Source: a bacterium (Candidatus Gribaldobacteria) CG07_land_8_20_14_0_80_33_18 (GTDB taxonomy: Bacteria; Patescibacteriota; Minisyncoccia; Minisyncoccales; CG1-02-41-26). From it: DNA of 21,893 nucleotides. Positions 7,626 through 14,096 of the stretch are shown here, piece after piece. The position numbers and the translations under genes were made by a program. The notes beneath the pieces were generated by a model. It made no database searches, was not told where the DNA came from, and saw only the letters and a program-made list of their open reading frames with translations. Within the stretch, counting starts at the first letter, position 1; every line of letters starts with the position of its first letter. The stretch spans positions 1 through 21,893 of the forward strand of contig PEWP01000006.1 in the NCBI GenBank assembly GCA_002779425.1, given 5' to 3'.

Positions 7626-7697
7626 GTCCCCATAGCTTAACGGATAAAGCGCAGCCCTGCGGAGGCTGAAATGGAAGTTCGATTCTTCCTGGGGACA
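7626..7697 (+). tRNA. tRNA-Arg(GCG)
   Basis: A class I tRNA with acceptor GTCCCCA/TGGGGAC, D stem GCTT/AAGC, anticodon stem CAGCC/GGCTG with loop CTGCGGA, 4-base variable loop, T arm GGAAG-TTCGATT-CTTCC and discriminator A. The anticodon is GCG (U33, G37), reading CGC and CGU. An A follows the D-loop GG at the A20 position, an arginine identity element, together with C35. Bacteria nearly always read these codons with an ACG tRNA edited to inosine by TadA, so a G34 arginine tRNA is unusual. CCA is not encoded (CAA follows). Confidence 0.92.
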
Positions 7698-7706
7698 CAA
7701 AAAATA

Positions 7707-9077
7707 TTAAAGCCCTTCGCAGAAAAAGCTTACATGAAGGTGATTGCCTTCAATTAACTTACCAAGGTCTCCAGCCACTAGACCTGAAGTTGGTGTTCTC
7801 CAAGGATAATATTTTTTCGAGTCGTCCACACTTAAATTCTTTGCTATTTCCCAAGCGCAGGAACTTGTTAAATTATTTAATAAGGCTATTTTCGCTAATG
7901 TTGCATCATCAAAGTTATTAATTTCTTCCCTATCCTCGCTTTTACAAGGAATCTCCGAACAAATTAATTCTCGAACTTGATCAGCATACGCCTTTAGATT
8001 TACTTTTACCCATTCTGGTAATGCTAATGCGCTATAACCGAAATCAACTGCTAAAGCGCCTGTTGTCCCGCTTGTTCCGCCGTAATGGCAAGAATGTTGT
8101 TCATGCGAACAAGTAGTATTACATTTGTTTCGCCAATTATTTTCTCCTCGCATATAATTACATATTTCATAGTCATTATCAAAAGTGAAAATACTGCCCA
8201 GTCTGCCACCACTATATTTTTTACCCTTTACGTAATGGGGTTCTTCTATTTTTTCTTTTACACAGTTTATTAAAGCAGTTAAACGGTCATCGGTTTTTCT
8301 CGGATAAGGAACATTATGACATTCAGCTAAACGCTTCCAATTTAAACTCTGACATAAGGCATTGTTTGAACAAGGAATTTCTTCTCCTCCTGACGGTGTA
8401 GGTATTGGTCCAATAACTGGTGGAGATGGCAAGGGAGCAGGACGAAGTTCAATTGGACAACTTATTGTAAACCAACTAGAGCCGGGTTTAGCCCACTGAT
8501 TCAAAGTTGTCCATTCAGCTACTCCATCAGCTACTCCAAAAGTAGCTAAAACAAGCCCGATAATTAAATAAGAACCGTAAATTATCACTAAACCTATTAA
8601 AATTGATTTAAAGGATTCTTTTGCTTTTTTTAAAAGAGCTGGTCCTCCTTTCTCGCCAGGAGGAAGAATTTCAGTTTGAGAAATATGAGAAATTATAAAA
8701 AGGATGCCAGTAATAACTGTCATTAAAACAGCCAGGGAAGGAATAATCCAAGTTAAAATAAAACTGACAATATTATTAAAAACAACAAAAAAATGGCAGA
8801 ATTGGCAATGGAGATAAATTTTATTGGTGGCTGAACCGGGAACAATATCTTTGTCGCAAGTTTCATCTATCTCTCTTGCTTCTGCCGCCGGTGTTGTAGT
8901 AACACAGCCACAAGGAACTAAACCTTCGTATTCTATTTTAAATTTAGTAGAATTATGTTGGGCTTGATAACTCCCGGCCAAAACCAACAAAGGGAAAACA
9001 TTTAAAAATAAAACTACGAAAAGGAAAGTTTTTATTTTTTTCCGCCAGCTGGCGGATTGAAAAGTTGAGTTTAACAT
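7707..9077 (-). CDS. T4SS-pilin-like membrane module joined to a probable M15-type zinc peptidase domain
   Basis: The 456-residue protein has an N-terminal signal-like helix (about 15-35), a Cys-containing segment, then two long hydrophobic helices (about 100-122 and 160-185) separated by a basic loop. This matches the helix-loop-helix of the two VirB2-like pilins at 17958-18787. A Pro-rich linker (about 208-232) leads to a Cys-rich domain. There, S329-C-H331, ALAVD ending at D345, and E443-G-N-H446 reproduce the M15 D,D-peptidase pattern SxH...AxD...ExxH, in order; H448 follows. M15 enzymes cut peptidoglycan cross-links or D-Ala-D-Ala ends. I infer an exported wall-cleaving domain anchored by the pilin-like module. 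The gap between H331 and D345 is longer than the usual six residues, so catalysis is not assured. Its start overlaps promoter elements of divergent recG. Confidence 0.6.
   Translation of the reverse strand: MLNSTFQSASWRKKIKTFLFVVLFLNVFPLLVLAGSYQAQHNSTKFKIEYEGLVPCGCVTTTPAAEAREIDETCDKDIVPGSATNKIYLHCQFCHFFVVFNNIVSFILTWIIPSLAVLMTVITGILFIISHISQTEILPPGEKGGPALLKKAKESFKSILIGLVIIYGSYLIIGLVLATFGVADGVAEWTTLNQWAKPGSSWFTISCPIELRPAPLPSPPVIGPIPTPSGGEEIPCSNNALCQSLNWKRLAECHNVPYPRKTDDRLTALINCVKEKIEEPHYVKGKKYSGGRLGSIFTFDNDYEICNYMRGENNWRNKCNTTCSHEQHSCHYGGTSGTTGALAVDFGYSALALPEWVKVNLKAYADQVRELICSEIPCKSEDREEINNFDDATLAKIALLNNLTSSCAWEIAKNLSVDDSKKYYPWRTPTSGLVAGDLGKLIEGNHLHVSFFCEGL
9041..9056. repeat. 16-bp perfect palindrome in the 5' coding end of the pilin-peptidase gene
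   Basis: TCCGCCAGCTGGCGGA is a perfect inverted repeat of high G+C in AT-rich surroundings. It encodes SASWR at residues 8-12, between the start and the signal-like helix, where extra residues should be tolerated. Confidence 0.7.
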
Positions 9078-9093
9078 TTATTCTTCATATAAT
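9065..9093 (+). promoter_or_regulatory. recG promoter
   Basis: TTGAGT (9065-9070) and a consensus TATAAT (9088-9093) are 17 bases apart. Transcription would start near 9100, giving a leader of about 20 bases without a Shine-Dalgarno. The -35 lies inside the 5' coding end of the divergent gene. Confidence 0.65.
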
Positions 9094-9120
9094 TCTACAA
9101 TACAAACTTTTAATTCACAA
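9092..9120 (-). promoter_or_regulatory. Promoter of the pilin-peptidase gene, overlapping the recG promoter
   Basis: On minus, TTGTGA (9120-9115) and TAGAAT (9097-9092) are 17 bases apart. The start near 9085 leaves a leader of about 8 bases before the ATG at 9077. Its -10 shares two base pairs with the recG -10, so the two promoters probably exclude each other. Confidence 0.5.
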
Positions 9121-11267
9121 TGGACATTAATACTTCTATTGAACAAATAGAAAGAGTGGGGCCCATATATCTTAAAAGATTAAAAAAATTAGGAATTAAC
9201 ACTATTTCTGATTTGATTTTTCATTTCCCTTCTCACTATGAAGATTTTTCAAATATTATTCCAATTTTACAAGTTAAATTAAATGAGACCTCTTGTCTTC
9301 AAGGAGAAATTTTAGAGATAAAAAATACCAGGACCTGGAAAAAGAAAATGTTTCTCACCCAAGCAATTGTTCAGGATAAAAGCGGAGCAATTAAAATTAT
9401 TTGGTTTAATCAGCCGTATTTAACAAAAATTTTAAAGAGCGGCGATAAAGTATGTCTGGCAGGAAAAATTGTTTTAGGAAAAAGCGGTCTTTATTTATCC
9501 AACCCAATTTATGAAAAACTTCCTCCCTCATCTGATATAAAATATTTTAGAACCGACTTTATCCATACCGGTCGAATTGTTCCGGTTTATCCGGAAACCG
9601 AAGGTCTTTCTTCGCGATGGTTAAGAATGATTTTGAAACCGATTTTAGAAAGATTGCGATATAAAATTCCAGAAACTTTACCGGAAAAAATAAGAAAAGA
9701 AAATGAACTTTTAGGCATTTCTGAGGCAATCTGGCAGGTTCATTTTCCCAACTCAAAAAAATTAGCCGAGAAAGCAAAAGAACGTTTTGCTTTTGAAGAA
9801 CTTTTTTTAATTGAACTTTCTGTTCTAAAAGAAAGATTAAAACTTAAAAAAGAAAAGGCGATTCCTATTTCTTTTAATCTTGAATTAACCCAGAAATTTG
9901 TTAATTCTTTGCCATTTAAATTAACCAACGCCCAAAAAAAATGCGCCTGGCAAATTTTAAAGGATTTAGAAAAATCGAGGCCAATGTCGCGACTGCTGGA
10001 AGGAGATGTTGGTTCAGGAAAAACTGTGGTCGCGGTGATTACTGCCTTAAATGTAGTTAAAGCCAATGGACAGGTTGTCTTTATGGCGCCAACTGAAATT
10101 TTAGCCAAACAACATTTTAATGAAGTCAGAAAACTCCTTTCTCCTTTTAAAATAAAAATTGCCCTTTTAACTTCGAAAGAAGATAAAATCACTTCTTTAA
10201 AATTAAAAGGGGAAATTTTAGAAATATCTCAAAATAAACTTTTGGAAAAAACGAGAAAAGGAGAAATTGATATTCTTATTGGCACCCACTCTCTTATTCA
10301 AGATAAAGTAAAATTCTTTAAATTAGCTTTAGTGATTATTGATGAACAACATCGTTTTGGAGTCGGACAACGAGCAAAACTCGTTGCCCGTGGAACTGAC
10401 GCAGAAAGAAAAATTCCTCATTTACTTTCAATGACTGCTACTCCTATCCCTCGAACTTTGGCTCTCACTATTTATGGTGATTTAGATATTTCTATTTTAG
10501 ATGAAATGCCAAAAGGGAGAAAAAAAATTGAAACAAAAATTGTCTCTCCGGAAAAGAGAAAAGAAACCTATGAATTTATAAGAAAAGAAGTAAAAAATGG
10601 TAAAGGTGTCTTTGTAATTTGTCCAAGAATAGAACCCGCCAAAAATAATAATGGCGGGGAAGATGTCTTAGGTTGGGCGGAAGTAAAAGCGGTAAAAGAA
10701 GAATATGAGAAATTAAAAAAAGAGGTATTTCCTGATTTAAAAATTGGAATGCTTTATGGAAAAATGAAAGCAAAGGAAAAAGAAAAAATAATGGAACAAT
10801 TCAAAAAGGGAAAACTTGATATTTTAGTTTCAACCTCAGTAGTAGAAGTTGGAATCGATGTTCCTCGGGCGACCATAATGATGATTGAAGGAGCAGAAAG
10901 ATTTGGTTTGGCCCAACTTTATCAATTAAAAGGAAGAGTGGGTCGCTCCCTTTTCCAATCTTATTGCTTTCTTTTCACTGATTTAAAATCGAGAAAAATC
11001 CAGCGTCGTCTTCGGGCTTTAATTGATTCCGAAGATAGTTTTAAACTTGCTCAAAAAGATTTGGGAATTAGAGGTCCGGGAACACTTGAAGGAATAAAAC
11101 AATGGGGAGTACCAGATTTAGCTATGGAAAATCTTAAAAATATCTCTTTAGTAGAAAAAGTGAGAGAAACGGCTAAAGAACTACTGATGGAATCACCGGA
11201 ACTTTTAAAATATCCTCTTCTCCTAGAAAAATTAAAAACCTTTCAACGAAAAATCCACTTCGAATGA
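9120..11267 (+). CDS. recG: ATP-dependent DNA helicase RecG
   Basis: RecG reverses stalled forks and processes Holliday junctions and R-loops. The 715-residue protein has the N-terminal wedge with an OB fold (about 60-150). It then has the two helicase lobes: Walker A GDVGSGKT at 295-302, MAPTEILAKQH, DEQH at 408-411 followed by RFGVGQR (RecG-specific), TATPIPRTLAL, and the motif VI region QLYQLKGRVGRS. The C-terminal FKLAQKDLGIRGPGTLEGIKQWG is the RecG tail. Length is near the usual 690-700, with extra residues around 506-521 where a GC hairpin lies (10635-10658). It is monocistronic, ending 13 bases from the convergent glycosyltransferase gene. Confidence 0.96.
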   Translation: MDINTSIEQIERVGPIYLKRLKKLGINTISDLIFHFPSHYEDFSNIIPILQVKLNETSCLQGEILEIKNTRTWKKKMFLTQAIVQDKSGAIKIIWFNQPYLTKILKSGDKVCLAGKIVLGKSGLYLSNPIYEKLPPSSDIKYFRTDFIHTGRIVPVYPETEGLSSRWLRMILKPILERLRYKIPETLPEKIRKENELLGISEAIWQVHFPNSKKLAEKAKERFAFEELFLIELSVLKERLKLKKEKAIPISFNLELTQKFVNSLPFKLTNAQKKCAWQILKDLEKSRPMSRLLEGDVGSGKTVVAVITALNVVKANGQVVFMAPTEILAKQHFNEVRKLLSPFKIKIALLTSKEDKITSLKLKGEILEISQNKLLEKTRKGEIDILIGTHSLIQDKVKFFKLALVIIDEQHRFGVGQRAKLVARGTDAERKIPHLLSMTATPIPRTLALTIYGDLDISILDEMPKGRKKIETKIVSPEKRKETYEFIRKEVKNGKGVFVICPRIEPAKNNNGGEDVLGWAEVKAVKEEYEKLKKEVFPDLKIGMLYGKMKAKEKEKIMEQFKKGKLDILVSTSVVEVGIDVPRATIMMIEGAERFGLAQLYQLKGRVGRSLFQSYCFLFTDLKSRKIQRRLRALIDSEDSFKLAQKDLGIRGPGTLEGIKQWGVPDLAMENLKNISLVEKVRETAKELLMESPELLKYPLLLEKLKTFQRKIHFE
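10635..10658. repeat. GC hairpin inside recG
   Basis: CCCGCC (10635-10640) and GGCGGG (10653-10658) form a 6-bp stem around a 12-base A/T loop. It encodes PAKNNNGG in the loop after the FVICPRIE block of lobe 2, a variable region in RecG. It looks like an in-frame insertion. Confidence 0.55.
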
Positions 11268-11268
11268 G

Positions 11269-11300
11269 CTTTTTAGATTTTTAGTTTTTTAGCTTTTTAG
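11269..11300. repeat. Four 8-base tandem units (nTTTTTAG) between recG and the glycosyltransferase
   Basis: CTTTTTAG, ATTTTTAG, TTTTTTAG and CTTTTTAG lie head to tail in the convergent gap and run over the glycosyltransferase stop codon (11281-11283). A similar array is at 18391-18422. There is no terminator hairpin here. Confidence 0.7.
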
Positions 11301-12825
11301 CCCTTCCCTTTGGTGTACACCAAAACCCCATATATTTACCAAACATCAATCGAATTGAAGCATCAAGAGCAGGGAAAGCGCCAAAAACAACTAAAGTCAG
11401 AGGTAAAAATAACCATTGAATGTTCATTGTAAAACTTTTAAACCAAGAAATATGACGAGGTTTTGGTGGGAGAAAAAAAGCAGAAGTAATTGTTCCGCAA
11501 ACCATTCCAAACATACCAATGGTTAAAATTCTACCAGTTAAACGAGGTAAATTATAAGAAAGTAAACTAATTTTAAATTCTTCTCCTCCTACCAACCAAG
11601 GAAGCCATCCTAAAAATAAAATTAAAAGAGACATACAAGCCCAAGACCAAAAACCATACGATAAAATAAGGGAATAAAAAAATTTTTTCCATTGATAAAT
11701 CTTTTTATTCTTTAAAAAACCAAGAAAAATATAAGGAATTTCAGTACAGCCCCAAGCCCATCTTCGCTGTTGTTTGTATTGATTAATTAAAGTTCTCATT
11801 AAAGTAAGAGCAGTTACAACATCCATTGAGACCGGATAATACAAGGGGACAACTTGATAATCTCCATTAAAATAAAAAAATGATTTCCAGAAAATTCGTG
11901 AATCATCCGAAACAACATTTTTGGGATAACCGATTTTAATAAAAGCTTCAAATGGCATAGAATGGGAAGAATAAGTTACTAGTTGTTCTGGCCTTTCTTG
12001 TTGAATCATCTGCCAAAAAGTATTAGAAACAGAAATTATTCTTGTTAAACTTGGCGCCTCCCAAATATTATTATTATAAACAGGTATAGGTTGAAAACTT
12101 GATTTTAAAGGATTTTTACAAGTTAAATAATTATAAGTTAAAACAGCGAAATATTGGGGATAGACGCGAGTATCAATGTCAAAAATTGAAACAATCACAT
12201 TTTGATAAGAAATTTTTTCTTTATCAATAATCTCTTTTTTTGCTATTTCCCCAGCGTAAGCGGTATTGGCGCCTTTTCCAGCAATCTCTCCTTCAAGATT
12301 TTTTGGATGAAAAATAATTTTAAGTCGGTAAAAAGAATTGTCATATTTTTGTTTAATAGTTTTGGCTACTTTTTTCACTTCTTCCCCTCCCTTTTCTTCC
12401 ACAGCTAATATAACCATTAACTTCTCTTTTGGATAATCGCAATTTTTCAAGGCAGAAAATGTTTCATTAACTATCCCTACTTCTTCTTTATACATTGGTA
12501 AAATTATTAAGTGGAAAATGTTTTGCCAATTTTTTATTTTTTTAAGTTTAGCTAAGAAATTAATCTTAAGATTTTTTCTTACTTTTAAAAGGCAAATTAT
12601 TTGATGGTAAGAAAGGTAGCCAGTGTTAAAAACAAAAAAAAGGGTAAATAAAATTATAAAAATCGCTACCCAAACTGGTCTAAAAAAGGAAAAGAGAAAA
12701 GCAAAAATTAAAGTAATTAAATTTAAAAAACCGGGCAAAAGTTCCAAAGAGCGATAAATTTTTCTCTCTTTTGGATTTTCAATCTCCGACGCCCGGTCAC
12801 CATAATTTATATAATCGCGTTCCAT
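11281..12825 (-). CDS. Membrane-bound family 2 glycosyltransferase
   Basis: The 514-residue protein is a processive-type GT-A glycosyltransferase of the cellulose/hyaluronan synthase type. Two helices near 34-75 precede a cytoplasmic catalytic domain. That domain shows PMYKEE near 110, the DxD metal/nucleotide-sugar site FDIDTRV near 214, an acidic VVSDDSR near 300 at the position of the TED motif, and NQYKQQRRWAWG near 350, equivalent to QxxRW. Four or so C-terminal helices (about 380-500) should form the membrane channel. The product is probably a cell-surface polysaccharide or glycolipid; donor and polymer cannot be told. It starts 32 bases beyond the encoded CCA of tRNA-Glu on the same strand and may share its transcript. 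Confidence 0.85.
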   Translation of the reverse strand: MERDYINYGDRASEIENPKERKIYRSLELLPGFLNLITLIFAFLFSFFRPVWVAIFIILFTLFFVFNTGYLSYHQIICLLKVRKNLKINFLAKLKKIKNWQNIFHLIILPMYKEEVGIVNETFSALKNCDYPKEKLMVILAVEEKGGEEVKKVAKTIKQKYDNSFYRLKIIFHPKNLEGEIAGKGANTAYAGEIAKKEIIDKEKISYQNVIVSIFDIDTRVYPQYFAVLTYNYLTCKNPLKSSFQPIPVYNNNIWEAPSLTRIISVSNTFWQMIQQERPEQLVTYSSHSMPFEAFIKIGYPKNVVSDDSRIFWKSFFYFNGDYQVVPLYYPVSMDVVTALTLMRTLINQYKQQRRWAWGCTEIPYIFLGFLKNKKIYQWKKFFYSLILSYGFWSWACMSLLILFLGWLPWLVGGEEFKISLLSYNLPRLTGRILTIGMFGMVCGTITSAFFLPPKPRHISWFKSFTMNIQWLFLPLTLVVFGAFPALDASIRLMFGKYMGFWCTPKGRAKKLKN

Positions 12826-12856
12826 AAAATATTAAAGAATAAATCTAATTAATATA

Positions 12857-12931
12857 TGGTGACCCTACGGGGAGTCGAACCCCGGTTTTCAGGATGAAAA
12901 CCTGATGTCCTAACCACTAGACGATAGGGTC
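12857..12931 (-). tRNA. tRNA-Glu(UUC)
   Basis: Reading minus from 12931, acceptor GACCCTA/TAGGGTC, anticodon stem TCAGG/CCTGA with loop TTTTCAT (anticodon UUC), T arm CGGGG-TTCGACT-CCCCG and discriminator A identify tRNA-Glu. Unlike the other four tRNAs here, the 3' CCA is encoded (12859-12857). Confidence 0.95.
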
Positions 12932-12956
12932 ATTTAATTATTTTAGTTAAATAAAT

Positions 12957-12984
12957 ATTGTATCAGAAAAATTGAAAAAAACAA
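12957..12984 (-). promoter_or_regulatory. Promoter of tRNA-Glu (and possibly the glycosyltransferase)
   Basis: On minus, TTGTTT (12984-12979) and TACAAT (12962-12957) are 16 bases apart, with TGA just before the -10. The start would fall about 19 bases before the tRNA. Confidence 0.55.
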
Positions 12985-12998
12985 CATTCCTATATAAT
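12972..12998 (+). promoter_or_regulatory. tsaD promoter
   Basis: TTGAAA (12972-12977) is followed after 15 bases by TATAAT (12993-12998), with a second TATAAT at 13000-13005. Transcription would begin some 10-15 bases before the tsaD ATG, leaving no room for a Shine-Dalgarno. The -35 region overlaps the tRNA-Glu promoter on the other strand. Confidence 0.45.
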
Positions 12999-13018
12999 AT
13001 ATAATATATAACATATAA
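12991..13018. repeat. Four 7-base tandem units (YATATAA) forming the tsaD -10 region
   Basis: TATATAA three times and CATATAA once lie head to tail, ending at the tsaD start. Each junction regenerates a TATAAT or TATAAC hexamer, so the array is a ladder of possible -10 elements. Confidence 0.75.
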
Positions 13019-13019
13019 C

Positions 13020-14096
13020 ATGGAACAAAAAAAATCATTGATTATCCTTGGTATTGATACATCCTGCGATGATACTTGTATAGCCATCTTAAAAGTCAAA
13101 AATTTTGATATTCTTTCTAATATTGTTTCTTCCCAAGTTAAGCTCCATAAAAAATATGGGGGAGTTTGGCCCTATTTAGCTAAACGAGAACATCAAAAAA
13201 ATCTACCAATTGTTTTTAAAGAAGCTCTTCGACAAGCTCAGGGTAAACAAAAATTTGAAAAACCAAACTTAATTGCAGTTACGGTGGGACCTGGATTGGA
13301 ACCCTGTTTGTGGACTGGAGTGAATTTTGCTAAAGAATTGGCTCAAAAATTAAATTTACCAATAATTCCGGTCAATCACATTGAAGCACATATCTTATCT
13401 AACTTTGTTAACAAAAAACTACAAACTATAAACTATAAAATAAAAACTAATTTATTTCCGGCTCTTTGCTTGGTTGTTTCCGGTGGCCATACTCAATTAA
13501 TTTTAATGAAAAAAGTTGGGAAATATAAAATAATAGGTGAAACAAGAGATGATGCCGCTGGAGAATGTTTTGATAAAACAGCAAGAATTTTAGGATTGGG
13601 CTATCCTGGTGGTCCAGCAATAGAAGCCGAAGCGGCGAAACTAAAAACTAAAAACTATCAACTAATAACTAATTTGCCCCGACCGATGATTCGTCAAAAA
13701 AATTATGACTTTTCTTTTTCTGGATTAAAAACTGCAGTTCTCTATGACTTTAAAAATAAACCAAGAAATGTTAGAACTTCCAAAAAATATAAAATTGAGA
13801 TGGCAAAGGAAATTCAGCAGGCAGTTATCGATGTTCTAATAAAAAAGACAATTAAAGCAGCAAAAGATTTTAATGCCAGAAGTATAATTTTAGGTGGCGG
13901 AGTCACTGCCAATCAAGAATTAAGAAAACAATTCAACTATAAACTAAAAACTATAAATTATAAACTAAATCTTTTGGTTCCTTCAAAAAATTTATGTACT
14001 GACAACGCAAGTATGGTAACAATGAGTGGTTATTTCAATCGAAAAAAAGCAACTACATTTGAAAATATTTCAGTTAATGCTAATCTAAAAATATGA
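13020..14096 (+). CDS. tsaD: tRNA N6-adenosine threonylcarbamoyltransferase TsaD
   Basis: TsaD transfers the threonylcarbamoyl group to A37 of ANN-decoding tRNAs with TsaB and TsaE (not in this window). The 358-residue ASKHA-fold protein shows GIDTSCDDTCIAIL at the N-terminus, metal ligands H120 and H124 in NHIEAHI, VVSGGHTQLI, DDAAGECFDKTARILGLGYPGG, FSFSGLKTAV, GGGVTANQELR, and the C-terminal metal ligand D328 in CTDNAS. Three loops carry Lys/Leu/Thr/Asn/Tyr-rich segments absent from typical TsaD, all encoded by 7-base tandem repeats (13419-13449, 13641-13675, 13937-13971). They fall between conserved blocks, so function should be kept. The stop overlaps the valS ATG (ATGA). Confidence 0.95.
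   Translation: MEQKKSLIILGIDTSCDDTCIAILKVKNFDILSNIVSSQVKLHKKYGGVWPYLAKREHQKNLPIVFKEALRQAQGKQKFEKPNLIAVTVGPGLEPCLWTGVNFAKELAQKLNLPIIPVNHIEAHILSNFVNKKLQTINYKIKTNLFPALCLVVSGGHTQLILMKKVGKYKIIGETRDDAAGECFDKTARILGLGYPGGPAIEAEAAKLKTKNYQLITNLPRPMIRQKNYDFSFSGLKTAVLYDFKNKPRNVRTSKKYKIEMAKEIQQAVIDVLIKKTIKAAKDFNARSIILGGGVTANQELRKQFNYKLKTINYKLNLLVPSKNLCTDNASMVTMSGYFNRKKATTFENISVNANLKI
13419..13449 (+). repeat. Heptamer array 1 in tsaD
   Basis: CTACAAA, CTATAAA, CTATAAA, ATAAAAA and a final CTA, head to tail. They encode LQTINYKIKTN between the metal-binding HIEAHI block and the SGGHT block, a loop that is short in typical TsaD. Confidence 0.75.
13641..13675 (+). repeat. Heptamer array 2 in tsaD
   Basis: CTAAAAA, CTAAAAA, CTATCAA, CTAATAA, CTAATTT: five units, 35 bases. 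They encode LKTKNYQLITNL after the GGPAIE block and before LPRPM. Confidence 0.75.
13937..13971 (+). repeat. Heptamer array 3 in tsaD
   Basis: CTATAAA, CTAAAAA, CTATAAA, TTATAAA, CTAAATC: five units, 35 bases. They encode NYKLKTINYKLN between GGGVTANQELR and the CTDNAS metal motif. Confidence 0.75.

Noticed and set aside
9740..10192. A 150-codon open frame antisense to recG
   Set aside because: It is the shadow of a strongly conserved helicase coding region and has no recognisable family features or promoter.
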